DNA of 63,239 nt from an uncultured Collinsella sp. (GTDB taxonomy: Bacteria > Actinomycetota > Coriobacteriia > Coriobacteriales > Coriobacteriaceae): contig CAUGNQ010000003.1 in NCBI GenBank assembly GCA_959600835.1, positions 1-63,239 on the forward strand. Direction: 5' to 3'. This document shows, one piece after another, positions 8,709 through 17,058 of this stretch. The position numbers were made by a program, and so were the translations under genes. Position 1 is the first letter of the stretch, and every line of letters begins with the position of its first letter. The notes beneath the pieces are model-generated. The model was given only the letters and a program-made list of their open reading frames with translations. It did not search any database and was not told the origin of the DNA.

Positions 8709-8736
8709 CTGATAAACGTTTGACACTGTTTATCAG
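8709..8736. promoter_or_regulatory. Palindromic operator-like element upstream of fbp
   Basis: CTGATAAAC at 8709-8717 and GTTTATCAG at 8728-8736 are perfect 9-base inverted arms with a 10-base spacer. The spacer contains a TTGACA (8720-8725) that would serve as a -35 box. The element ends 28 bases before the fbp start. It may be a repressor site or, with the TTTT after it, a weak mRNA hairpin. Confidence 0.45.
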
Positions 8737-8764
8737 TTTTACCAGCCCTATCGGAAGGTGTTTC

Positions 8765-10681
8765 ATGGTCGCATTCGATCGCAATCCGCAAGACTTCAAG
8801 TATCTGCGCCTGCTGTCGAGACAGTTCCCCACCGAACAATCCGCATTTACCGAAATTATCAACCTCTCGGCCATCCTCAACCTACCCAAAGGCACCGAGC
8901 ATTTTATGAGCGACGTGCATGGCGAGTACGAAGCCTTTATGCACATCCTCAACAACTGCTCGGGCGTCGTGCGCGAGCATGTCGACGAGATTTTTGGCGA
9001 CACGCTTTCCTTTGACGAAAAGGGCGAGCTGTGCACGCTCATCTACTACCCGCGCGAGAAGATCGACCTGGTCCGCAGCCGGCGCGAAGACTCGCCCACC
9101 TGGTACAGGACGATGCTTGACCAGCTCATCATGGTCGCCCGCTCGCTTTCGAGCCGCTATACGCGCTCCAAGGTGCGTAAGGCCATCCCACGCGATTACG
9201 CCTACATCATCGACGAGCTGCTGCACACGCATCCGGACGAGAACAACTATCGCGTGCGTTATCACGAGCGCATCGTGGAGTCCATTCTGGAGACCGCCAG
9301 CGCCGACGACTTTATCGAGTCGCTCGCCTCGCTCATCAAGCGCCTGGCCGTCGACCACCTGCACCTGGTGGGCGACATCTTCGACCGCGGCGGCGGCGCT
9401 GCCAAGATTATGGACCGCCTGCTCACCTACCATTCACTCGACATCCAGTGGGGCAACCACGACCTGCTGTGGATGGGCGCTGCGGCCGGTGAGCCCGCCT
9501 GCATCGCAACGGTGCTGCGCAACAACCTACGCTACGACAACTACGAGATCCTGGAGAACGACTACGGCATCTCGCTGCGTGAGCTTGTCGCCTTTGCCGA
9601 TGCCACCTACACCGCCGGTGAGTCCATCACCCCGCTGATCAAGGCCATCAACGTCCTGCTCTTTAAGCTCGAGGGCCAGATTATCCAGCGCCATCCCGAG
9701 TTCGACATGACCGACCGTCTGTTACTCGACAAGATCGATCACGGCACCGGCACGGTCACGCTCGCCGACGGCAGCGTGTGGCCGCTCACGACCAACGACT
9801 TCCCCACCGTCGACCCGGCGGACCCCTATACGCTCACGTCTCAGGAGCAGCACATCATCGACAAGCTCGTGTCCGAGTTTGTCACCGCCGATCACCTGCA
9901 TCGCCATATCGATTTCCTCTATTCCCACGGCTCGATGTACAAGGTCGCCAACGGCAACCTGCTGTTCCACGGCTGCGTGCCGCTCAACGAAGACGGCACC
10001 TTTAGCAGCATGAACTGCCTGGGCACCTGGCACGCTGGCCGCGATTATCTCGATTTTTGCGACCACATCGCCCGCCGCGCCTGGCGCGTGGGCGACCGCG
10101 ACGCTCTCGACTGGATGTGGTACCTGTGGATTGGCTTTAACTCACCCGCCAGCGGACGCCTGGTGCGTACCTTTGAGCGCGCCTATATCGCCGACAAGAG
10201 CACCTGGGTCGAGCCGATGGACCCGTACTTTACGCTTACCAAGTCGCCCTCGGTCTGCGACGACATCATGCGCGAGTTTGGCGTCGCGCCCATGGCATGC
10301 TCACCGACCGGTCACATCATCAACGGCCACACGCCCGTTAAAACCACCAAGGGCGAGCAGCCCATCCGCGCCGAGGGCAAGCTGCTGGTCATCGATGGCG
10401 GATTCTGCCGCGCTTACCATCCCAAGACGGGCATCGCCGGCTACACGCTTATCTCGAGCTCGCGAGGATGCCGCCTCAAGTCGCACCAGGCCTTTACCAC
10501 CGTTGCCGAGGCACTCACGCGCAACGTGGACATCGAAAGCGAGACCAACCGCTTTGACGAGGCCGACCGCCGCCGCATGGTGAGCGACACCGATACCGGC
10601 GCCAAGATCCGCAGCCAGATCCAGGATCTGCGCCAGCTGCTCGATGCATATAGAAACGGTGCTATCGAGGAGCGCGTCTAG
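8765..10681 (+). CDS. fbp: Fructose-1,6-bisphosphatase, class III
   Basis: Hydrolyses fructose 1,6-bisphosphate to fructose 6-phosphate for gluconeogenesis. The 638 residues match the length of the class III (Firmicute-type, Mn-dependent metallophosphatase) enzyme. Metallophosphoesterase signatures are visible: MSDVHGEYEAF near residue 48, HLVGDIFDRGGGA near 200, WGNHDLLWMGA near 222, and INGHTPVKT near 518. ATG 8765 is preceded by GGAAGGTG; an upstream in-frame ATG at 8720 falls inside the palindrome and has no ribosome-binding site. A GtrA gene follows 78 bases downstream. Confidence 0.95.
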   Translation: MVAFDRNPQDFKYLRLLSRQFPTEQSAFTEIINLSAILNLPKGTEHFMSDVHGEYEAFMHILNNCSGVVREHVDEIFGDTLSFDEKGELCTLIYYPREKIDLVRSRREDSPTWYRTMLDQLIMVARSLSSRYTRSKVRKAIPRDYAYIIDELLHTHPDENNYRVRYHERIVESILETASADDFIESLASLIKRLAVDHLHLVGDIFDRGGGAAKIMDRLLTYHSLDIQWGNHDLLWMGAAAGEPACIATVLRNNLRYDNYEILENDYGISLRELVAFADATYTAGESITPLIKAINVLLFKLEGQIIQRHPEFDMTDRLLLDKIDHGTGTVTLADGSVWPLTTNDFPTVDPADPYTLTSQEQHIIDKLVSEFVTADHLHRHIDFLYSHGSMYKVANGNLLFHGCVPLNEDGTFSSMNCLGTWHAGRDYLDFCDHIARRAWRVGDRDALDWMWYLWIGFNSPASGRLVRTFERAYIADKSTWVEPMDPYFTLTKSPSVCDDIMREFGVAPMACSPTGHIINGHTPVKTTKGEQPIRAEGKLLVIDGGFCRAYHPKTGIAGYTLISSSRGCRLKSHQAFTTVAEALTRNVDIESETNRFDEADRRRMVSDTDTGAKIRSQIQDLRQLLDAYRNGAIEERV

Positions 10682-10687
10682 CCCCAC

Positions 10688-10730
10688 CCGCGGGGATTGG
10701 CTAAACTTGCTGAGTTTGTCATCCCCGCGG
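10688..10730. other. GC-rich hairpin between fbp and gtrA
   Basis: Ten-base perfect arms, CCGCGGGGAT (10688-10697) and ATCCCCGCGG (10721-10730), enclose 23 bases. No T-run follows, so it is probably an mRNA-stability or processing element between the two genes, not a terminator. Confidence 0.45.
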
Positions 10731-10759
10731 CGCCCCGGCGCCACCATAAGGCAGGTACC

Positions 10760-11155
10760 ATGCAAAAGCTCCTTGCGCAGATCATGAAGTTTGGCGTCGT
10801 CGGCGTCATTGCCACGGTCATCGACTTTGGCATTATGAATCTGCTCCACTACGGTCTGGGCCTTAACATCCTAATCGCCAACACCAGCGGCTTTATCATC
10901 TCACTCATCTTTAACTACCTCGCAAGCATGAAATACGTGTTTGCGCACAAGGAAGGCATAAGCCGCCGCCGCGAGTTCATTATCTTTGTCGTGCTGTCCG
11001 TGATCGGCCTGGCACTCAACGACGGTATCGTGTTGACACTCAACGCCGGCCTGGGACTCGAGGCCAATATCGCCAAGATCTGCGCCACCGCGCTTGTCAT
11101 GGTCTACAACTTTGTGACCCGAAAGATCTTCCTGGAAGGCGACGAGACCAAGTAA
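10760..11155 (+). CDS. GtrA family membrane protein (copy 1)
   Basis: A 131-residue GtrA/DPMS-type protein with four hydrophobic segments (about 7-27, 33-52, 72-93 and 98-120). GtrA proteins are thought to help move polyprenyl-linked sugars across the membrane for cell-surface glycosylation. The conserved KYVFAHKEGISRRREF loop sits between TM2 and TM3. ATG 10760 follows AAGGCAGGT; an upstream in-frame start would add 21 residues that look like leader DNA. A second homologous gene follows 218 bases downstream. No glycosyltransferase partner is adjacent. Confidence 0.85.
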   Translation: MQKLLAQIMKFGVVGVIATVIDFGIMNLLHYGLGLNILIANTSGFIISLIFNYLASMKYVFAHKEGISRRREFIIFVVLSVIGLALNDGIVLTLNAGLGLEANIAKICATALVMVYNFVTRKIFLEGDETK

Positions 11156-11373
11156 CTCGCAACCTTACAGCTTTACAATGCCCACGGATGACGCGCGTCG
11201 AGCGCCGTGTTGTTCGCGGGCATTGCTCGTTTACGGGCAAGTTTTCAACGTTTGCGGATTAGCTCTTGAAAATTTGGCGAGTTCGTATAGTTCTTGGCAA
11301 GGACCTTACGTTTCCCTTGCAAAAGCTCTAAAGTATCCTCTGCTCGATTCATCAACGCATTGGATGTGATTAC

Positions 11374-11781
11374 GTGCGCAAGGCACTGGCACAACCTCAT
11401 ACCAAGCAGTTCCTCAAGTTCGCTGTCGTGGGTCTTGTCTCCTTTGGCATCGACTGGGGTATGCTCATTGCGCTCGTCGAGCTGTTTCACCTCGACTTCT
11501 TGATGAGCACCACGGTTTCGTTCATCACGTCCGTCGTGGTCAACTACTGGCTCAGCATGAAGTACGTGTTCGACCACCGCGAGGGCATGAGCCGCAAGCG
11601 CGAGTTCACGATCTTCACCATCCTGTCGGTGATCGGCCTGGGCCTCAACGACCTGTACATGTTTGTGGGCGTCACGTTTTTGAGCATCGGCTACCAGGCC
11701 ATGAAGGCCATCGCCACGTTCCTCGTCACCTGGTACAACTACTTCAGCCGCCGCTTCTTCCTCGAGGGCGCACGGTCGTAG
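11374..11781 (+). CDS. GtrA family membrane protein (copy 2)
   Basis: 135 residues, clearly paralogous to the preceding gene. Both share an SMKYVF-H-EG-SR-REF loop and an LSVIGL-LND segment, and both end in an aromatic/basic FF/F-LEG tail. Four membrane segments are predicted. The start is GTG at 11374 with only weak Shine-Dalgarno character upstream. It is the last gene before a strong bidirectional terminator. The tandem pair may act as a heterodimer or on two lipid-linked sugars; this is inference. Confidence 0.85.
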   Translation: MRKALAQPHTKQFLKFAVVGLVSFGIDWGMLIALVELFHLDFLMSTTVSFITSVVVNYWLSMKYVFDHREGMSRKREFTIFTILSVIGLGLNDLYMFVGVTFLSIGYQAMKAIATFLVTWYNYFSRRFFLEGARS

Positions 11782-11805
11782 TCGATTCACTATTTGCTTG
11801 AATGT

Positions 11806-11843
11806 AAAACCGGTTGGAATTCCCGTTCCAACCGGTTTTTTTG
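11806..11843. terminator. Strong bidirectional terminator
   Basis: Fourteen-base perfect arms (11806-11819 and 11826-11839) around a 6-base loop, with a T-run on the plus side and A-run on the other, between convergent genes. Confidence 0.9.
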
Positions 11844-11880
11844 TTTGCCGAGAGACCCGGCGACCCAGTCCCATTCGCAT

Positions 11881-11919
11881 GAAAAACGGGCGGCCCGGAT
11901 GTTTGTCCGAACCGCCCGT
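11881..11919 (-). terminator. Terminator of the DUF4430 operon
   Basis: ACGGGCGG (11886-11893) pairs with CCGCCCGT (11912-11919), with an inner CGGA/TCCG pair. In the minus direction it is followed by five T residues. It lies 23 bases beyond the stop of the second DUF4430 gene. Confidence 0.85.
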
Positions 11920-11941
11920 CTGGCGCACTATGTCGAGGTCC

Positions 11942-12844
11942 CTAGCCTGTAACGTAATACCAGACCACGTTGTCGCCATTGGAGAGAACGTAGTTACTGC
12001 AGGCCGTCATGGGCGTTGTGCCGTTGACGGAGTACATCCAGCCGCTCGTGCCACCGTGCTGTTTCTCGGCCAAACCACCAATCGCGGAGACATACGTGCC
12101 GTACGACGAGCCATGTGCGTTAACGGAAAGGCCCAGCGCGCACAGGGCATCATAGACGGTAGCGCCTTCGTTAAAGGTAAAGGTGCCACCAGAAGACACA
12201 GGATTGCCCACAGCGCTCGATGTGACCGAAACCGTCACTGTTACGTAGCTGGACTCCTGCGAGCCGCTCTGGCCGCCCGAGGAGGCGTTTCCACCATTAG
12301 AGGATGAGGCTCCATCAGACGACTGGCCACCGCCAGACGCATTGGAAGTATCACCGGCTCCCGTATTTTGGGCAGCGGATTTATCGCCAGACTTCTTGCC
12401 GTCCTGGTCCTCGGACTTCTTGTTATCCGAGTTCTTGTCCGATTCCTTGTTTGAAGACTCGGAATCGTCCTTGGACTTGGACTCATCAGAATGCTTGGAC
12501 TCATCTTTTGCGTCATTCGATGACTTGGAATCCTTGGAACTGGCCTCGCCCGAAGTCGTAGTCGAGCCAGACACCTTGGTGTCCTTGGTGACGACGCTCT
12601 CCCCCGTCACGGTCTGAATGATCCAGTCGATGGACCAGGCACCGCTCTCGGAAGGATGGACGAAACCCAGCGAGACGACGATCAGAATGGTGCACGCGGC
12701 AGTCAGGACGCCGAGGAACGTCTTGCGACGAAGGGCGGACGCCGCCGAAGCGGCGCCCTGTTGCTTTGCATCGTCAAGCTGGATAAACGAGGAATCTGGT
12801 TGCTTGGGGTCAGCGTCCTTGGATTTATTGGACACAGCCCTCAC
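11942..12844 (-). CDS. Membrane-anchored DUF4430 protein
   Basis: 300 residues: a cytosolic N-terminus of about 40 residues, one membrane helix (about 43-63), a long low-complexity K/S/D/G/N linker (about 85-205) and a C-terminal DUF4430 domain (about 206-300). The domain shows the typical pattern TVYDALCALG, then SGWMYSVNG and ending NGDNVVWYYV. DUF4430 is related to the C-terminal beta domain of intrinsic factor and transcobalamin that contacts cobalamin. GTG at 12844 starts directly after the stop of the preceding gene, so the two are translationally coupled and share the riboswitch-controlled transcript. A role holding a corrinoid or other ligand at the surface is inferred. Confidence 0.8.
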   Translation of the reverse strand: MRAVSNKSKDADPKQPDSSFIQLDDAKQQGAASAASALRRKTFLGVLTAACTILIVVSLGFVHPSESGAWSIDWIIQTVTGESVVTKDTKVSGSTTTSGEASSKDSKSSNDAKDESKHSDESKSKDDSESSNKESDKNSDNKKSEDQDGKKSGDKSAAQNTGAGDTSNASGGGQSSDGASSSNGGNASSGGQSGSQESSYVTVTVSVTSSAVGNPVSSGGTFTFNEGATVYDALCALGLSVNAHGSSYGTYVSAIGGLAEKQHGGTSGWMYSVNGTTPMTACSNYVLSNGDNVVWYYVTG

Positions 12845-15800
12845 CTACCGACGTTTGGTGAACACGAACACGCCGACGATGGCGAGACCGATGACGCCGG
12901 CGGCAACGCCAACAATGGCGAGCGGGTTGGTGCCAGCCTCCTGCTCGGAGGCACTAGAGGACTTCTTAGCAGTGGTCGTGGAAGCAGCACCCGTATCGGA
13001 CTTGGAATCGGACTTCTTGTCGGACTTGCTGTCCTTCTTGTCAGACTTCTTCTCGTCCTTCTTATCGGACCTATCGGTGTCCTTCTTGTCGGACTTGTTG
13101 TCCTTGGTCTCGGTCTTGGTCGACACCGTCGTCTTGGTCGTCGGCTTATGACCCGGGGCGATAGCGCCGCCGGCCTGCTGGCCCTTAGAGCCGGAGCCGG
13201 AACCCGTGCCAGTGCCAGCGCCAGCGCCGGAACCGTTGCCAGCGCCACCGTTGCCACCATTAGTGCCAGAACCGCCATTGCCGCCAGGGTTAACGGCATT
13301 CTTGGTCCACTTGGCATACAGTGTCAGATCGGCCGTCACTGGCGTACTGAAGTCATACGCCTGCGTGCAAGCCTCATCGGTATACCAACCACCGAAAGTG
13401 TAGCCATCGCGCGTCGGATCGGCCGGCTTGACCAGCTTGCCGTCGGCCGTAGCAACAAACTTAGTGTCGCAAGCAGACCCGCCGTTGGAATTAAAGGCAA
13501 CCGTCCAAGACTCAACAGCCCCCAGCTTGAACAGAGTACCCGAATCATTGATGTAGTACAGGTTGCCAGAAGCATCGGCAATGACCGGAGAGTCACAGTA
13601 CTGGTAATGGCCGGCCGCATCATAGATCTGCGTCGCCTCTGCATCGCCGAGAGTATAGCGATACACGCCACCACCAGCAGAGTAGTTGACGTAATCCTTG
13701 CTATCCGCGCTGTTCACGGTGAAGTACACATAGGTCTTGCCGCCCTGAACACTCACCAGCGGAGTAGCAGCAATACCGTTGAGGCCAGCCGGCAGCGCCT
13801 TGCCGTCGGCAGCAGCGACCATCGTGGTCTTGTCCGTCTTCAGGTTATAGAGAACCAGAGCAGAGCCCGTAGCCGTCTGTCCGCCGACAATCAGATTGTC
13901 ACCAGACACCGCAGGGGCGCTCAGATTATTCGTAAGGCCCAGATCAACCGTCTTCTGTTCACTCAGCACGCCCTTTGCCGAAAGCAAAATCACATGGAGC
14001 TTTCCGTCGTGCGTCATCTGATAGAAGGTCGAACCATTGGACGGATCGGCAATGCAATCGGCATTTGCGACAGCGCCGAGCTTCATGGCCGAAACGACAT
14101 CGCCCGTCGTCTTATCAATGCACTTAAGCGTGCCCGCGCTCGTAGGAACAATGGTGTACTTATCCGTCAGCGCAGCGCCAGTCCAATAATAGCCCTCGGA
14201 AGGGTCAATGTTCTGCCAAGAGACTTCGCCCGTGGCAATCTTGATACGCTTCAGGGAGCCGTTGCCGTAGGTCGCGTTGTAATTCTCGTCATACGAAATA
14301 TCGACCGAGCCTACATAGACGTACTCGCCGTCCGAAACGACGGTGCAGGAGCTCTGCGTCAAGTCCGTCAAACCAGGCGTCAGCCACTTGCAGATCAGCT
14401 TGTCTGCAGTAATCGCCTGGACCGCACCGCCGTTGAGCGGAACGATGATAAGGCCATTGGTATAGATCGGACGAGAGGTATAGCTCACCTTGGAGGCAAG
14501 CGGCGCAGAGGCAACCTTTTTGCCCGTGGACGAATCGATCTTAATGAGCTCGTTCTCGGTCGCGATGTACACAAAACCGTTAGCAATGACAGGCTCGCTG
14601 CAGTTGGCATACTGCTGACCAGACTCGGCCTTCCAATCGAAGGCCCACTTAAGACCGGCGGCCTGCGCAGGCGTCTTGGCGTCCGTAACGGACGTACCGT
14701 TGCCGCTGTTGCCGTAGCCGGCCCACTCGGCATCCCAATCAGGAGTCGTCGCACTCGGGTCCACGACAATCTTGTCGGGATCGGGCATGGGCGAATCGTC
14801 GGTGGTATAGGCAAGCGTAACCTTATCGCCGCTCTTGAGCGTAATCTGGTTGGCGCAGAGTAAGGAGGGCTCTCCATTGATATACAGGTGCCAAGATTTA
14901 TTGGTCGCAGCATCCCAGGCATACGGCTTGTGATCGAACGGCGAGTTGATGGAATTGAGGAACCAGTACTCACCACTCTGGGAGCCGTTGTACGTAACGC
15001 CCTTGGCCTTCAGGACCGTCTCAATAAGGTTCTGGGCAGTAGAGCCTTCGGGCAAAGAAACACTGCTTGCCGAGCCCCAGCAAGTATTGTTGCCGTTGAC
15101 ATCGGGGCCGACAACATCGACAGACCCAAGAACCTGACCGGGGAGGGCATCGGCGTCAGCACCATACATAAAGGTGACGGCGTCGCCCTCTTGGAGCTCG
15201 TAGTTGCCGGCACCGACCGTGGCGGACTTGCCATTTACATAGAATTGCCAATAACTGCGGGTCGCAGGATCATACTTATAGGTCTTACCGTCAAGCGGCG
15301 AAGTAATGCCGTTGAGGAACCAGCCCCAAGACGATTCGCCAGCATCGAGAGTAAGGCCGGTCTGCTCAAGGAGATCCTTGGCAGTAGAACCCGCCTTGAG
15401 ACTCGTCTGGCCCGTCGAAGCCCAAACCTGCTGCTTGCCGTCCTTGTCCTTACCGAGGACCTGAACGGAAGCATGGACGGAATCGGACGGCAACTGGTCG
15501 CCCCAGCCACCGTAGAACCACGTAACGGTATCGCCAGCATGAATGGTGACATTGTCTGCCGTGTAGTCGCTCGACTTGCCGTTGATGAACAGCTGCCAAT
15601 AGGTCGAATAATCGAGCGGCTTACCCAGCTCAACGCCGTTGTACTTAAGGCTCAGAATGAAGGAGCCCGCAACAACGGCATCGATGTCATTCGCCTCGAG
15701 CGCGACCTTCGTAAGGTCAAGTGCGTTCGAGCCGGACGTCACCACATACTGCGCGTTATCGACCCAAGTCTGAGTCTTGCCCTGGGCATCGCGACCAATG

Positions 15801-16708
15801 ACGGTCACATTTGCGGCAACCTGGTCCTTAACGACAGGGGACGAGCTACCAGCCGTATAGGCAAACTCAATCTTCTGCCCCTGGGTGAGCTTGACGCCGC
15901 TCGCGCCAACCGAGGAAGACGCGCCGTCAACAAACAGCTGCCAGTAGGCATAAGTCGCCGGATCGAAGGCAAGCGTGCGGCCATCGCTCGGGGACGTGAT
16001 GCTTTCGAGGTAGAAACCGTATGCCGTGTTCGGTTCGTACTTCGCCTTGAAGCCCGTCTTCTCCTGCAGCTTAATGAAGGCATCCGCAGCCGTCGCGCCC
16101 TCGTCGAGCTTGAGCTGCGTAGGCGCCACCCAGGTCTGAGCCTTGCCGTCGGCATCGGTGCCGATAATCGAGAACGAGACCTCGACTTGCTTCTTGGCGA
16201 CATCGCCAGTTTCTGTCGGGTTCTCCGTCTGAACGGCAGCCGCGGCGGCAGATCCTGCTTGGCCAGCGGATGCCGTCGAAGACTGCTCGCTCGTGGCAGG
16301 GCTCTCCCCCGTCGCCGAGCCTTCGTCGCCAGTTGCCGCCTCTGTTATGGCTGCACTAGCTGCAGGCGCGCTCCCGGAATCCGAAACCTCGGCCTTGCCC
16401 TGGTCGGCAGCACCGTCCGCGGCCCCCGTGCCCTCACTCGGCGTCGCAGCCTGAGCCGCAGCCTCGGCAATGCCCTCGGCGCCCTCGGCCCACAGCTGAG
16501 CCGGCGTGGTGCCAAAGGCCATCGCGAAGGCCAGGAATGCCACCAGGCCGCGCTTGGCTACACCAAGTGCAATCTCACCACGGCGATGCAACGAGGCGCG
16601 CTCACGCTCGTCCTCAAACATATCCATTTGTCCCCCATTGTCTGTACTTGGAGCGTTGCCTTGAGACTGCCCCACGTCATCGCGCATGTTGCGCTCGAGT
16701 TCCCCCAT
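12845..16708 (-). CDS. Large surface protein, four DUF4430-like domains, propeller, InlB repeat
   Basis: 1287 residues. After a 50-residue charged leader comes a signal segment (about 53-69, GLVAFLAFAMAFG) with probable cleavage near AQLWA. An Ala/Ser/Thr-rich region follows. Next come four DUF4430-like repeats (roughly 175-290, 295-405, 412-525, 527-640), each with an aromatic YWQLFVDG/YWQFYVNG/WHLYING block and a final hydrophobic strand. A PQQ-like beta-propeller (about 660-1020) and an InlB/Listeria-Bacteroides repeat (DGYTFGGWYTDEACTQ) come after. A Gly-rich then Lys/Asp/Ser stalk leads to a C-terminal membrane helix ending TKRR. No LPXTG is present. ATG 16708 follows a GGAGGGAAGGGGG site; an upstream in-frame start would lie inside the riboswitch. 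Inferred role: B12-repressed corrinoid capture. Confidence 0.85.
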   Translation of the reverse strand: MGELERNMRDDVGQSQGNAPSTDNGGQMDMFEDERERASLHRRGEIALGVAKRGLVAFLAFAMAFGTTPAQLWAEGAEGIAEAAAQAATPSEGTGAADGAADQGKAEVSDSGSAPAASAAITEAATGDEGSATGESPATSEQSSTASAGQAGSAAAAAVQTENPTETGDVAKKQVEVSFSIIGTDADGKAQTWVAPTQLKLDEGATAADAFIKLQEKTGFKAKYEPNTAYGFYLESITSPSDGRTLAFDPATYAYWQLFVDGASSSVGASGVKLTQGQKIEFAYTAGSSSPVVKDQVAANVTVIGRDAQGKTQTWVDNAQYVVTSGSNALDLTKVALEANDIDAVVAGSFILSLKYNGVELGKPLDYSTYWQLFINGKSSDYTADNVTIHAGDTVTWFYGGWGDQLPSDSVHASVQVLGKDKDGKQQVWASTGQTSLKAGSTAKDLLEQTGLTLDAGESSWGWFLNGITSPLDGKTYKYDPATRSYWQFYVNGKSATVGAGNYELQEGDAVTFMYGADADALPGQVLGSVDVVGPDVNGNNTCWGSASSVSLPEGSTAQNLIETVLKAKGVTYNGSQSGEYWFLNSINSPFDHKPYAWDAATNKSWHLYINGEPSLLCANQITLKSGDKVTLAYTTDDSPMPDPDKIVVDPSATTPDWDAEWAGYGNSGNGTSVTDAKTPAQAAGLKWAFDWKAESGQQYANCSEPVIANGFVYIATENELIKIDSSTGKKVASAPLASKVSYTSRPIYTNGLIIVPLNGGAVQAITADKLICKWLTPGLTDLTQSSCTVVSDGEYVYVGSVDISYDENYNATYGNGSLKRIKIATGEVSWQNIDPSEGYYWTGAALTDKYTIVPTSAGTLKCIDKTTGDVVSAMKLGAVANADCIADPSNGSTFYQMTHDGKLHVILLSAKGVLSEQKTVDLGLTNNLSAPAVSGDNLIVGGQTATGSALVLYNLKTDKTTMVAAADGKALPAGLNGIAATPLVSVQGGKTYVYFTVNSADSKDYVNYSAGGGVYRYTLGDAEATQIYDAAGHYQYCDSPVIADASGNLYYINDSGTLFKLGAVESWTVAFNSNGGSACDTKFVATADGKLVKPADPTRDGYTFGGWYTDEACTQAYDFSTPVTADLTLYAKWTKNAVNPGGNGGSGTNGGNGGAGNGSGAGAGTGTGSGSGSKGQQAGGAIAPGHKPTTKTTVSTKTETKDNKSDKKDTDRSDKKDEKKSDKKDSKSDKKSDSKSDTGAASTTTAKKSSSASEQEAGTNPLAIVGVAAGVIGLAIVGVFVFTKRR

Positions 16709-16770
16709 CGGGGTCCCCCTTCCCTCCAGAACCCTATGCATACCGGCGGCACACGCCGCAGCCGCATGCA

Positions 16771-16945
16771 AGATGGGAGGCGATCCGACTTAACCTTAAC
16801 GACTCGGGCACGTCGTCCGATCTGCGACGCGAACATCCCGAGCCAAGAGGAATTACGGTTACTGGTACAGCCGGGGACTTGCACCCCGATTCTCCCAAAC
16901 GCGCAGGAAAACCGCGCATTCGTGCGTCTCCGCACCACCATCTAG
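16771..16945 (-). promoter_or_regulatory. Cobalamin riboswitch
   Basis: Read on the minus strand, the leader has the conserved cobalamin aptamer core: GGGAGAATCGGGGTGCAAG, then TCCCCGGCTGTACCAG and TAACCGTAA. The 3' B12-box-like AGTCGGATCGCCTCCC matches the consensus form AGYCAGGAGACCTGCC. Closing helix P1 pairs AGATGG (16943-16938) with CCATCT (16776-16771). A strong hairpin (GCATGCGGC...GTATGC, about 16737-16768) lies between aptamer and ribosome-binding site and could be the expression platform. Cobalamin binding is expected to lower expression of the DUF4430 genes. It is recognised by eye; a covariance search would confirm it. Confidence 0.85.
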
Positions 16946-16953
16946 GCCATCGA

Positions 16954-16981
16954 TTATTACCGTCAAAATGGTATCACGCAA
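16954..16981 (-). promoter_or_regulatory. Promoter of the riboswitch-DUF4430 operon
   Basis: On the minus strand TTGCGT (16981-16976) and TAATAA (16959-16954) are separated by 16 bases. Transcription would begin at about 16947, just before P1 of the aptamer. Confidence 0.5.
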
Positions 16982-17007
16982 AAGGGCCTCGCACGCAGGC
17001 GAAGCCC
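16980..17007 (-). terminator. Terminator of the ABC1 kinase gene
   Basis: GGGCTTCGC pairs with GCGAGGCCC (one mismatch; 17007-16999 and 16992-16984), followed in the minus direction by TTTT. It separates the kinase gene from the riboswitch operon. Confidence 0.75.
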
Positions 17008-17058
17008 AAGGTAAAAGCTATTGTTTGCGATAGGAAAATGCGGTGACGGCCGCAGCCT

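Noticed and set aside
11177..11224. AATGCCC / GGGCATT inverted arms between the two GtrA genes
   Set aside because: Seven-base arms with a long loop and no T-run; not above chance.
12656..16945. Long open frames on the plus strand opposite the DUF4430 genes (735 and 685 codons)
   Set aside because: They are antisense shadows of high-GC genes: no recognisable family, Arg/Gly/Ala-rich composition and no ribosome-binding sites. The opposite strand encodes clear domains.
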